64,000 bases of DNA from Pyxidicoccus trucidator (GTDB lineage: Bacteria > Myxococcota > Myxococcia > Myxococcales > Myxococcaceae): contig NZ_JAAIXZ010000029.1 of the NCBI RefSeq assembly GCF_010894435.1, positions 62,001-126,000 on the forward strand, in the 5' to 3' direction. This document shows, piece by piece, positions 1 through 7,147 of the stretch. Made by a program: the position numbers and the translations under genes. The number at the start of each line of letters is the position of its first letter. The first letter of the stretch is position 1. The notes under the pieces are model-generated. The model did not search any database. It was not told where the DNA came from and saw nothing but the letters and a program-made list of their open reading frames with translations.

Positions 1-86
1 CCAAGGACAATGCCCGGCTGCTCCTGCGCCGGGAGGAGCTGGTGGCCCGGACGAAGGACACGGTGTCCAGCCAGTCGCCACAGTGA
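1..86 (+). CDS. 3' end of an unknown gene cut by the window start
   Basis: The frame beginning at base 3 is open from the window edge to a TGA at 84-86 and shows the last 27 residues of a protein. The tail is charged (KDNARLLLRREELVARTKD) and looks helical, with no recognisable domain. The next gene starts 36 bases downstream on the same strand, so the two may be co-transcribed. No function can be given. Confidence 0.5.
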   Translation, partial: KDNARLLLRREELVARTKDTVSSQSPQ

Positions 87-122
87 GCCGGCGCGCCCAC
101 CGCGCGCCGTGAGAGGTCCGCG

Positions 123-467
123 ATGAGCCATGGACGGAAGTCCCGAGGACCGATTGGCGGGGTGAAGGGCATCCGCCGCGTCGAGGGCGCGGATGCCGTT
201 CCCCGCATCCGTGCTCCGGAGCGGGTGTCCGGGGTGGGGGCCATTGAAGCGCGGGAGGGTGGGCGGAGGTCGTTCTCCGAAGCGCTGGAGCGGGCGGAGC
301 GCGGACTGCACAGCGCGGAGCCGCTGCCGCTTCCCGTGGCTCGGCGGACGGTGGCGCTTCCGGAGCGGCGGACGGTGGATGAGGAGGAGGCCATGCGGCT
401 TCCGGAGCCGTTGCCCGAGTCGTTCATTGGACTGCTTTGGTGGAAGGTGAAGGGCCGGCTTCCTTGA
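123..467 (+). CDS. Small hypothetical protein, Arg/Pro-rich
   Basis: A 114-residue protein I do not recognise. A good ribosome binding site (GAGAGG at 111-116, six bases before the ATG) supports the start. The N-terminal half is basic. The C-terminal half is rich in short proline/arginine segments (LPLPVARRT, LPERRT, LPEPLPESF) and ends in a small hydrophobic and basic tail (FIGLLWWKVKGRLP). There is no signal peptide, so it is probably cytosolic and partly disordered. It converges on the immunity gene that ends nine bases away on the other strand. The overlapping frame at 193-450 is a shadow. Confidence 0.55.
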   Translation: MSHGRKSRGPIGGVKGIRRVEGADAVPRIRAPERVSGVGAIEAREGGRRSFSEALERAERGLHSAEPLPLPVARRTVALPERRTVDEEEAMRLPEPLPESFIGLLWWKVKGRLP

Positions 468-476
468 GGGCGGCGC

Positions 477-1046
477 CTACACCTCCGTGAAGGTCATTCC
501 GGTGGCGCCCGTGCGCTCCAGGGCGTCCTTGATGTCCTCGGTGACGACGAGGACGATGGTCCAGCCCCAGGGGCGGAAGACCTTGGCGTCTCCTACTCGG
601 GACTTGTCGATGCGCATGCCGACGACGTTGCGGTATTCGCCGGCTCGCTCGGGCTGGTCGTCCTCGTCCTCGGGCACCCAGCGCTCCACGTGCTCCGAGG
701 CCGCATCGTCGATGCAGTCCACCAGACGCGAGGCATTGATGAGGACGTAGGGCACCGGCTGGCCTTCCACCTGGATGGGCCAGGTCTGGACATCTCCAGG
801 GGCCAGGGAGGTGAACACGTCAGCAACCGTGGGGTGAACGACGGGAACTGCTCCAGCATCCGCCAGGGAGAAGTCGAGCGGATTGCCGGCCTGGAAGAGC
901 CCGACCGTCAGGGGTTCCGTCACGGTGGCGGGACGACCCCGCGTGAAGAGCCAGCTGCCAGCGTTTCCGCCTCTGCCGTCAACAGGCGTGTCAAGGTACC
1001 AGAGACCGGGGATGTAGAGGTTCTGGTCCAGCTCGAAGTAGCGCAT
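477..1046 (-). CDS. Immunity protein of the Imm11 / MXAN_0049 type (SitI-like)
   Basis: A 189-residue protein with the look of the myxobacterial MXAN_0049 immunity family: an N-terminal MRYFELDQN segment, a central acidic region and a C-terminal stretch with W, D and VLVTED-like strands. It has no signal peptide, as expected for a cytoplasmic antitoxin that binds its toxin domain. The start at 1046 is chosen because it lies 20 bases after the toxin stop codon; an upstream start at 1331 would overlap the toxin gene by more than 250 bases. The order toxin then immunity, in one transcript, is usual for sit loci. Family assignment is from sequence pattern; pairing with the toxin is inference from position. 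Confidence 0.75.
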   Translation of the reverse strand: MRYFELDQNLYIPGLWYLDTPVDGRGGNAGSWLFTRGRPATVTEPLTVGLFQAGNPLDFSLADAGAVPVVHPTVADVFTSLAPGDVQTWPIQVEGQPVPYVLINASRLVDCIDDAASEHVERWVPEDEDDQPERAGEYRNVVGMRIDKSRVGDAKVFRPWGWTIVLVVTEDIKDALERTGATGMTFTEV

Positions 1047-1066
1047 TGGAAGGACTTCTATCTTCC

Positions 1067-2359
1067 TCAGTCCTCGGTGAGAAGCCGCCGCAACCTGCTG
1101 CCGGGCGTGGAGAGCTCCCGCGCGATGCGCCGAAGTTCGCGCGTCAGGCGCTGACGACAGATTGCCACGGAAGAGCAGGCAATGGTCGCGTCCCGCACCC
1201 GTCGCAAGACCACCTCGTGGTACGCCTTCGGGTGGGGTCCTGCGTGCCCCCGGATGCGTATCAGGTTCGCGGGGTCGTTCTTCAACGACATCTCCGCTGT
1301 CCGGAATATCTTCTCGAAGAGGGGCGTCCACGGCCCACCTTCCGCGTCGGAGACGTTGTTCTTGTCCGTGCAGATGTGGTGCACCGTCCCATCCGGGTCG
1401 CCCTGGATGGCTCCCGGGCCCAGGGCCACCATCGCCACCGCGCCGGGCGCGAGGCTGATGACGACGCTGCCCTCCACCACCGCCACCGCGCTCACCTGCT
1501 CAATCGCCGCCAGATTGACTCCCAGCTGCGACGCGCTCAGCGCCACCGCCGCACCGAAGCCCGGCAACAGCGGCAGCCTCGTCGCCAGCCACGTCCCGGC
1601 GCCCACCGCTCCCCTGCCCGTCACCAATGCCACCGCGAGCACGAAGACACGCGCTCCCTCCGTGCCCAGCACCCGACCGAAGCGCGCTCCCGCCTCCTCC
1701 AACTCCTGGAACGTCGTGGCCCGGTCCACCGCGAGCTTCAGCGCACGGCAGGCCTTCACCACCTCCAGGAAGACCTCCATCCCTACGTACGCCAGCACCA
1801 GCACGGCCACCGTCGCCGCCGCCTTCGTGAACAACGGCTCGGGATTCGCCGCCAGCAGCGCCCACGACACCAGCGCCGACACCACCACCGTCTTGAAGAA
1901 GGTCGGGCTCAGCGTCCCTTCCACCGCGTCCGCGAGGCTCTCGTGCATCGGGTCCAAAGACAGCCCCACCGCCAGCTTCAGCCTGTCCACGGCACTGAAG
2001 CCCAGGCCGTCTTCCAGCAACGACAGACAGTCGCCGGGCCCTTCGTGCGCCTGGCACCAACGCCCATAGCCCTTGCGGAGCGCCACCTGCAGCGCCTTGT
2101 CCATGGCGCCGCCATGAGTCGAGGCGCGCACCAGCCACCCGGCTTCGGGCGGACGCAGGGACAGGGGAAATTCGAGCACCAGCCTCGCGAGGGCCTTCTC
2201 GAAATCGCCTTCGCCCACCTGGACGGAGCGGCTCGACGTGGGCGGCGTGTACGCCAGAGGCTGGCCCGTGCCCGTGTCCAGACGCACCACGCGCGCACTC
2301 GCGCAGCCCACCAGCAACGGCACCAGTGCGAGGGCACACCACCGGAGGCTCGTTGGCAT
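1067..2359 (-). CDS. SitA-like polymorphic lipoprotein toxin with C-terminal AHH nuclease-like domain
   Basis: A 430-residue lipoprotein with signal peptide and lipobox LLVGC (Cys19). The opening segment RVVRLDTGTGQPLAYTPP is typical of SitA5-type toxins of Myxococcus. Residues about 145-300 contain several hydrophobic stretches. The C-terminal end carries an HNH/EndoVII-like AHH pattern: His327-His328 in VHHICTDKN, then GPWTPLFEKIF, and GPHPKAYHEVV with His381. In the known family, SitA lipoproteins move between kin cells by TraA/TraB outer-membrane exchange and kill siblings lacking the matching SitI. Here the immunity gene follows at once; no SitB-like gene is visible. Nuclease activity is inferred from the motif. 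Confidence 0.8.
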   Translation of the reverse strand: MPTSLRWCALALVPLLVGCASARVVRLDTGTGQPLAYTPPTSSRSVQVGEGDFEKALARLVLEFPLSLRPPEAGWLVRASTHGGAMDKALQVALRKGYGRWCQAHEGPGDCLSLLEDGLGFSAVDRLKLAVGLSLDPMHESLADAVEGTLSPTFFKTVVVSALVSWALLAANPEPLFTKAAATVAVLVLAYVGMEVFLEVVKACRALKLAVDRATTFQELEEAGARFGRVLGTEGARVFVLAVALVTGRGAVGAGTWLATRLPLLPGFGAAVALSASQLGVNLAAIEQVSAVAVVEGSVVISLAPGAVAMVALGPGAIQGDPDGTVHHICTDKNNVSDAEGGPWTPLFEKIFRTAEMSLKNDPANLIRIRGHAGPHPKAYHEVVLRRVRDATIACSSVAICRQRLTRELRRIARELSTPGSRLRRLLTED

Positions 2360-2634
2360 CAGCCCACCATAGCCGTAACGTCCGCAGCTATCGTCAGGTG
2401 CCCTTGATTCGATTCCGCGTGTCGCCGGACGCGGGATGGCAGCAAGCGCGGCGTCTCACTCCGCCATCCGGAAGGTGACGGCTCGACTGCCGGGGCATGG
2501 GGCGCTGGCTTCGGGCCCGAAGCGGTTCAGTGGAGTGCAGGCAGCCTGGCGAGCCCATGCTCTCGGGGACGCACGGCATTCCTACTCTCCTGGCGCCCTG
2601 CGCGTCGCGTTCCCAACCTTGAGGGGCAGTCCTC

Positions 2635-3429
2635 GTGGGGACCACCCACGCACCGGGGAGGGAAGAAGCCTTGCGACGGAGCGGGCGGAGGTTGCCGAGG
2701 TCAGGTGCGCTCGCGGCGGGACTGCTGGCACTCGCCGTTGGCGCCTGTGGCCTGCCCAGGGACACCGAAGGCACCCAGGAACGCATCCAGCGCGAACGTG
2801 TCCTTCGCGCCGGACTCGTGCGGCATGAGCCCTGGGCCTGCCTCCGTGACGGCAAGCCCGCCGGCCCCGAAGTCGAGGCGGTGGAGCAGCTCGCCTCGAA
2901 GCTGGGCGCGCACGTTGTCTGGACCGTGGCCCCTGAATCCGAGCTGATGCACGGCCTGAAGGAACACGCCCTGGACCTCGTCGTCGGCGGCGTGTCCGCG
3001 AAGTCCCCCTGGGTGAAGGACCTTGGCGCCGGGCAGCCCTTCCTCACCACGCGACTGCTCGTGGGCGCACCCCCTGGACAGTCCGTGCCCGAGCAGCTCG
3101 AGGGCGCCTCCGTCGCCGTCGCTCCGGGCAGCGTCGCCGGCCCCCTGCTCGAAAAGAAGGGCGCCCGCGTCCACGAGGCAGACAGGCTGCACCAGGCCCC
3201 AGGTCTTCGCGCCGCCTGGGACTGGCAGCTCGAAGGCTGGGGCTACGTCCCCGGCCCCAAGCCCCTGCGCGAGGAGAAGTGGGTCTGGGTCGTCCCCTCC
3301 GGAGAGAATCGCTGGCTGCTCACCGTGGACCGCTTCGTCCTCGCGCAGGCGACGGACATCCGCCAGGGCTTGCTCGCGCTGGCACGCTCGGGCCCCACTC
3401 CCGGCAGCCCGGAGAAGACCCGGCCATGA
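2635..3429 (+). CDS. Periplasmic substrate-binding lipoprotein (SBP family 3 type)
   Basis: 264 residues from the GTG at 2635; a TTG at 2671 would give a tidier lipoprotein signal (basic n-region, then a hydrophobic stretch to AVGAC) and may be the true start. After the lipobox the chain follows the family-3 solute-binding fold: VLRAGLVRHEPWACL at the start, ALDLVVGGVSA in the middle, and a second lobe ending near RQGLLALARSG. No ABC permease or ATPase is next to it. Instead its stop codon overlaps the start of a cation exporter (ATGA at 3426-3429), so the two are translated together. It may be an orphan sensor or a metal-related binding protein; ligand unknown. Confidence 0.7.
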   Translation: MGTTHAPGREEALRRSGRRLPRSGALAAGLLALAVGACGLPRDTEGTQERIQRERVLRAGLVRHEPWACLRDGKPAGPEVEAVEQLASKLGAHVVWTVAPESELMHGLKEHALDLVVGGVSAKSPWVKDLGAGQPFLTTRLLVGAPPGQSVPEQLEGASVAVAPGSVAGPLLEKKGARVHEADRLHQAPGLRAAWDWQLEGWGYVPGPKPLREEKWVWVVPSGENRWLLTVDRFVLAQATDIRQGLLALARSGPTPGSPEKTRP

Positions 3430-4412
3430 GGTGGCTCCCGAAGAAGCTTCGCGCCGACACCGCGCTCTCTCATGGGGACACCTCGGACCTGCCCCCCGAC
3501 AAGAAGCACGTCCTCAAGCGCGCCCGGCGCCTGGAGGCGTGGTCCCTCGTCTACCTCGTCTCCGCCATCACCTTCATCTACCTCACCCTGGGCTCATCCC
3601 AGGCCATGAAGGCCGCATGGCTGGAGGACGTGCTCAGCCTCATCCCCCCCATCTCGTTCCTCGTCGCCAGCCGCGTGGCCCACCGCAAGCCCACCGCCGA
3701 GTACCCCTACGGCTACCACCGCGCCACCACCGTCGCCTATCTCGTGGGCTCCGTGACGCTGCTGACCCTGGGGCTGTGGCTCCTCGTCGAGTCCGTCCTC
3801 AAGCTCGCCCGCATGGAGCACCCCTCCATCGGCAGCGTCCAGCTGTTCGGCCATACCGTGTGGCTGGGCTGGCTCATGCTCGCGGCCCTGGTGTGGACCG
3901 GCGTGCCCTCCGTGCTCCTGGGGCGCGCGAAGCTGCCCCTCGCCGAGGCACTCCACGACAAGGTGCTCCACGCCGACGCGCTGATGAACAAGGCGGACTG
4001 GCTCACCGCCGCCGCCGCCAGCTTCGGCGTGCTCGGCATCGGCCTGGGCTGGTGGTGGGCGGACGCCGTCGCCGCCGGTGTCATCGCCGTGGACATCGCC
4101 TGGGACGGACAACGGCACCTGCGCACCGCCCTGGGAGACCTGATGGACCGCGCTCCCCGCACGCTGGACCCCAAGCACCATGAGCCGCTTCCTCGCCAGC
4201 TCCGCGACGCCGTGTGCGGCCTGGAATGGGTAGAGGACGCCGAGGTGCGCGTGCGCGAGGACGGGCATGTCTTCTGCGCCGACGTACAGCTCGTCCCTCG
4301 CGAGCGCGGGCCAGAGCTCGTCACCCGACTGAGCAACGCCGCCGAGGACCTCAAGCGCCTGGACTGGCGGCTGCGCGAGGTGCGGCTCTTCCCCGTGGAC
4401 CGCCTCACCTGA
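3426..4412 (+). CDS. Cation diffusion facilitator (CDF) family metal exporter
   Basis: 328 residues; inner-membrane antiporter that would export a divalent metal such as Zn, Co, Fe or Cd in exchange for protons. Hydrophobic segments lie at about 37-55, 63-80, 100-120, 138-158 and 180-220, followed by a cytoplasmic ferredoxin-like C-terminal domain (VEDAEVRVREDGHVF). Metal-site candidates include the Asp in LEDVLSLIPP and the HADALMNKADW segment. The ATG at 3426 is taken because it overlaps the stop of the preceding lipoprotein gene. The metal cannot be told from sequence, but the methionine-rich protein just downstream makes a metal-stress theme plausible. Confidence 0.85.
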   Translation: MRWLPKKLRADTALSHGDTSDLPPDKKHVLKRARRLEAWSLVYLVSAITFIYLTLGSSQAMKAAWLEDVLSLIPPISFLVASRVAHRKPTAEYPYGYHRATTVAYLVGSVTLLTLGLWLLVESVLKLARMEHPSIGSVQLFGHTVWLGWLMLAALVWTGVPSVLLGRAKLPLAEALHDKVLHADALMNKADWLTAAAASFGVLGIGLGWWWADAVAAGVIAVDIAWDGQRHLRTALGDLMDRAPRTLDPKHHEPLPRQLRDAVCGLEWVEDAEVRVREDGHVFCADVQLVPRERGPELVTRLSNAAEDLKRLDWRLREVRLFPVDRLT

Positions 4413-4418
4413 GGACGA

Positions 4419-4439
4419 GCCCGGTGTCCGAATCCGGGC
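4419..4439 (+). terminator. Possible weak terminator after the CDF gene
   Basis: Six-base arms GCCCGG and CCGGGC enclose a nine-base loop, starting seven bases after the CDF stop codon. There is no T-run, so this is only a weak candidate. The rest of 4440-4669 holds no gene I can support. Confidence 0.3.
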
Positions 4440-4669
4440 GGAGCCAGACGCCCACACCGGCGTGACACGGAAGACACTTCGTCCGCGCCAGCGGAGCGGT
4501 GTCCGCTCCACACGGCGACACCTCCGCCAGCACCAGCCGGTCCTCCGCTGCCTCGGAGGAAAACGCAGACCTGCCCTCCCGTCACATTCCGCTCCCGCGA
4601 GCGCGGGCCTATCCCATCGCTGCTGCCGTACGCACCCGCCCTCTCCCACCCGTACCCGGAGCACGCCCC

Positions 4670-5155
4670 ATGGCCGCCACGAACCCGATGCCGACGACGT
4701 CCAACCCCTCCATGCCCACCGGAATGAACCCCATGATGGGCATGCCGATGATGGGGATGCCCATGAACCCGATGATGGGCATGGGCATGCCGATGAACCC
4801 GATGATGGGCATGGGCATGAACCCCATGGGCATGCCCATGAACCCGATGATGGGCATGGGCATGAATCCCATGGGCATGCCGATGAACCCGATGATGGGC
4901 ATGGGCATGAACCCCATGGGCATGGGCATGCCGATGATGATGCCCATGATGATGCGTCAGATGGCGCCGATGATGGTCCGGATGACGTGTGAGATGGGCA
5001 AGGACGGCATGATGTGCCGGATGATGCCGATGGACGGTCAGGACATGGCGATGATGAAGGAGTGCTGTGACGCCATGAACGCCATGATGGCCATGGGCGC
5101 GCCGGTGATGATGATGTGCAACGGCATGCCGATGATGATGTGCACGGCCCGCTGA
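4670..5155 (+). CDS. Methionine-rich (about 42 percent Met) repeat protein, putative copper binder
   Basis: 161 residues, of which about 67 are methionine. The ATG at 4670 is chosen because GGAG sits eight bases upstream and the upstream extension has ordinary composition. Residues about 20-85 are tandem copies of a unit like MNPMMGMGMNPMGMP. The C-terminal third adds six cysteines (TCEMGKDGMMCRM, KECCDAM, MMMCNGMPMMMC). Met-rich MxM and MxxM motifs with cysteines are typical of Cu(I) or Ag(I) binding, but no named family fits. No signal peptide is visible, so it appears cytosolic. It follows a metal exporter gene and converges on an XRE/cupin regulator ten bases away. Function is inference. 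Confidence 0.75.
   Translation: MAATNPMPTTSNPSMPTGMNPMMGMPMMGMPMNPMMGMGMPMNPMMGMGMNPMGMPMNPMMGMGMNPMGMPMNPMMGMGMNPMGMGMPMMMPMMMRQMAPMMVRMTCEMGKDGMMCRMMPMDGQDMAMMKECCDAMNAMMAMGAPVMMMCNGMPMMMCTAR
4764..4930 (+). repeat. In-frame tandem repeat encoding Met-Gly-Pro-Asn units
   Basis: Successive 45-base units begin ATGAACCCGATGATGGGC and continue with ATGGGCATGAACCCCATG-like segments, differing by single bases. Each unit encodes 15 residues, so gain or loss of units keeps the frame. The same DNA reads as a repetitive open frame on the opposite strand, which is a by-product of the CAT/ATG symmetry. Confidence 0.8.
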
Positions 5156-5165
5156 AGGGCTCGCC

Positions 5166-5918
5166 TCAGCCGACTTCCTCGGCGTACGTCATCACCAGAT
5201 ACATGCGCAGCTCGTCCGGCCCCACGTTGCGGTAGACGTGGGGCTTGTCGGCCTCGAACAGGATGGCGTCACCCGCGGTGAGCAGGTGGCGCTCCGTGCC
5301 GACCTCCAGCTCCAGCGCGCCGTGTGTGACGATGAGGTTCTCCAGCGTCCCCGGTGGATGCGGCTCGGCCCGCTCCTCGCTGTTGCCCTTCAGTTGCAGC
5401 TCGTAGAACTCCACCCGCCGGGGCTCGTCGAACGGGAAGAGCGCCCGCGACACGAAGCCGCCGTCGTGCGAGGTGAGCCGCTTGGCCTCCCGCGCCCGCA
5501 TCACCCGCGTGCCCGCTCCGCCCGTCATGCTGATGAGCGCGGAGAAGGGCAGGTCCAGCGCGCGGGCAATCTTCCAGAGCACGTTGATGGTGGGCGCGCT
5601 CTGCCCCAGCTCAATCTGCCCCAGCATCGCCCGACTCACACCCGACGCCTTCGCCAGCCGCTCCAGCGACAACCCTCGCTGGCCGCGCAGCCGGCGCAGG
5701 TTCTTGCCCACCACCGGCGCCAGGTCCTGGTCCGCGTCGGCGGAGGCCACCTCGTAGGCCCACGCCTTGTCCGGGTCCGCGGGGGCCGCCGGGGAGGCGG
5801 GCGCTGGCTCAGCGGGCGGCCGGGGCGAGGGCGCCGCTTCCGGCTCCCTCGCTTCGCGGGGGCCGCGCTCTGGAGCGTCTGTCTTCCGCCGACCCGTGTT
5901 CTCCCGAACCGACTTCAT
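5166..5918 (-). CDS. XRE-family regulator with C-terminal cupin domain
   Basis: 250 residues. A proline/alanine-rich N-terminal tail of about 65 residues is followed by a helix-turn-helix at about 90-150 (GKNLRRLRGQRGLSLERLA, then SGVSRAMLGQIELGQSAPT) and a cupin_2 domain to the end (HPPGTLENLIVTHG, LTAGDAILFEADKPH). This architecture matches one-component regulators of the PuuR/SutR type that sense a small ligand through the cupin. The ATG at 5918 overlaps the stop of a 43-residue gene (ATGA at 5915-5918), favouring it over a GTG at 5990. The ligand is unknown; the long disordered N-tail is unusual for the family. Confidence 0.85.
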   Translation of the reverse strand: MKSVRENTGRRKTDAPERGPREAREPEAAPSPRPPAEPAPASPAAPADPDKAWAYEVASADADQDLAPVVGKNLRRLRGQRGLSLERLAKASGVSRAMLGQIELGQSAPTINVLWKIARALDLPFSALISMTGGAGTRVMRAREAKRLTSHDGGFVSRALFPFDEPRRVEFYELQLKGNSEERAEPHPPGTLENLIVTHGALELEVGTERHLLTAGDAILFEADKPHVYRNVGPDELRMYLVMTYAEEVG

Positions 5919-6046
5919 ACCGGCCAGACTACTACCCACACCCAGACGGGCATCCAGGGCCGCACCGGCGCGGGGCGCATCATCTGACACTGCTCGGCTT
6001 CACGCTTCTTGCGGAAGTCCTGCAGGTCGATGACCGCTGCGCTCAT
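5915..6046 (-). CDS. 43-residue small protein translationally coupled to the XRE/cupin regulator
   Basis: A short gene with a strong ribosome binding site (GGAGG, seven bases before the ATG at 6046) and a good promoter upstream. The N-terminal half is charged (VIDLQDFRKKREAEQ). The C-terminal half is a short Val/Trp/Pro-rich hydrophobic stretch (WMPVWVWVVVW) that could sit in a membrane or bind one. Its TGA overlaps the ATG of the regulator gene. It may be a true small protein or a leader peptide that sets regulator translation. I do not recognise the family. Confidence 0.6.
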   Translation of the reverse strand: MSAAVIDLQDFRKKREAEQCQMMRPAPVRPWMPVWVWVVVWPV

Positions 6047-6064
6047 TGGGGGCCTCCTGACTCC

Positions 6065-6093
6065 AATATCCGTTATGGCGGACGAATCGTCAA
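6065..6093 (-). promoter_or_regulatory. Sigma70-type promoter for the small gene and XRE/cupin regulator
   Basis: Read on the minus strand: TTGACG (6093-6088), a 17-base spacer, then GATATT (6070-6065), 18 bases before the ATG at 6046. Both boxes are close to consensus in an otherwise GC-rich region. The spacer and -10 area hold TCCG...CGGA half-sites that could serve an autoregulator, but this is weak. Confidence 0.6.
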
Positions 6094-6141
6094 GGCAACG
6101 GAAAGTGGCCGCCACCCCTGGGGATTCCCGGTCCTGGAGCT

Positions 6142-7065
6142 TCAGAAGGCGAAGCCCAGGCCGAGGTAGGGGCCGTGCAGGCGGTCCTGGTGGGCGATGC
6201 CGTCCACCACGCCCAGGTCGTCCAGGAAGAGGCCTCGCCAGCCGCCTCGCAGCACGAAGCCCCCCAGGTGCAGGGCGAGTCCCGCCGTGCCGTCGAGCTG
6301 CCGGTAGGGCAGCGGGGTGAATTGCGCCCGCGCCTCCACGTCCAGCGGCCCCAGCACGCACGCCTCGACCGAGACGGCCACGCTGGGCCCCACCAGGGTG
6401 ACGTCCGGCGCCTTCGCGGTGCTCACCCCCGCCTCCGCGCGGACCCGCACCCGCTCGTCGACGTGGAGCGAGTGGCTCACGTGCGCCTCCACCAGCGTCA
6501 GCCGGTCCACCCCCTCCGTCCCGTCGTCGGCGGGCAGCGCCAGCCGGACGACATTCGCCGCCACGCCGAAGCGCCGCCCCTCCAGGCCGAAGTACAGGTC
6601 CATGCCGCGGGCCTCACCCGCCGGCAGCACACCCTGCACGCCCATGCGCAGCGACAGCGGTGCGGCGTGCCGGCGCTCTCCTCTCTCGCGGGGCACGAGC
6701 GTGGCTTCCGGCTCTCCTTCCAGGTGCGTGCCGTTGGTGGCGATGGCGTACACCAGTCCCTCCAGCATCAGCCGGAGCAGCCCGCCCACGATTTCCTCGC
6801 CCAGCCCCCGCCCGGCGCTGGCGCAGCAGCCTGCTCCGTCCGAGTCAGAGTCCGAGGACGAGTGGCTCCCCTCCTTCGAGGGTTCCTCGTCGTCGTCGTC
6901 GTCGTCGTCATCGTCATCGTCGGTGCCGATGGCGGTGGCCTCATGGGGCTCGTCCTTCGGGGCGTCCGAAGGGGTGCCGCGCTTGCCGAAGCGCGCGTCC
7001 GCCGCTGGAGCCGCAAGGAGGCTGACGGCAAGCGCCGCGCACAACAGGGCCCTGGGTGCTGGCAT
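6142..7065 (-). CDS. Exported outer-membrane-type protein with poly-Asp linker
   Basis: 307 residues with a clear signal peptide (MPAPRALLCAALAVSLLAAP, cleavage near ADA). Next comes an acidic, low-complexity linker with eleven consecutive Asp and Ser/Asp repeats, then two adjacent cysteines. From about residue 130 the chain alternates short beta strands (LSLRMGVQGVLP, MDLYFGLEGRRFGVAANVVRL, VSVEACVLGPLDVEARAQF) and ends in F-A-F, as outer-membrane barrels do. The ATG at 7065 has GGAGGGGG upstream. Unknown family; likely an outer-membrane or surface protein of myxobacteria. The acidic linker could bind calcium or simply be a spacer. Confidence 0.65.
   Translation of the reverse strand: MPAPRALLCAALAVSLLAAPAADARFGKRGTPSDAPKDEPHEATAIGTDDDDDDDDDDDEEPSKEGSHSSSDSDSDGAGCCASAGRGLGEEIVGGLLRLMLEGLVYAIATNGTHLEGEPEATLVPRERGERRHAAPLSLRMGVQGVLPAGEARGMDLYFGLEGRRFGVAANVVRLALPADDGTEGVDRLTLVEAHVSHSLHVDERVRVRAEAGVSTAKAPDVTLVGPSVAVSVEACVLGPLDVEARAQFTPLPYRQLDGTAGLALHLGGFVLRGGWRGLFLDDLGVVDGIAHQDRLHGPYLGLGFAF
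6886..6921 (-). repeat. Trinucleotide repeat encoding eleven Asp
   Basis: A run of GAC with two GAT interruptions, read on the minus strand, encodes eleven consecutive aspartates in the gene at 6142-7065. Slippage would change linker length without changing frame. Confidence 0.75.
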
Positions 7066-7147
7066 GTCCCCCTCCGAGGCAGGTGAGCGCGGAGCAAGGT
7101 CCGCACCCACCATTCAAGCCCGGAGTGGGGTGGAAACGCCAACCGGC

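Noticed and set aside
1047-1331. N-terminal extension of the immunity protein
   Set aside because: It would overlap the toxin coding sequence; the start at 1046 lies right after the toxin stop.
4609-4947. Repetitive open frame on the minus strand (MGIIIGMPMPMG...)
   Set aside because: It is the complement of the methionine repeat; CAT and ATG symmetry creates it. The plus-strand frame has the ribosome site and Cys-rich end.
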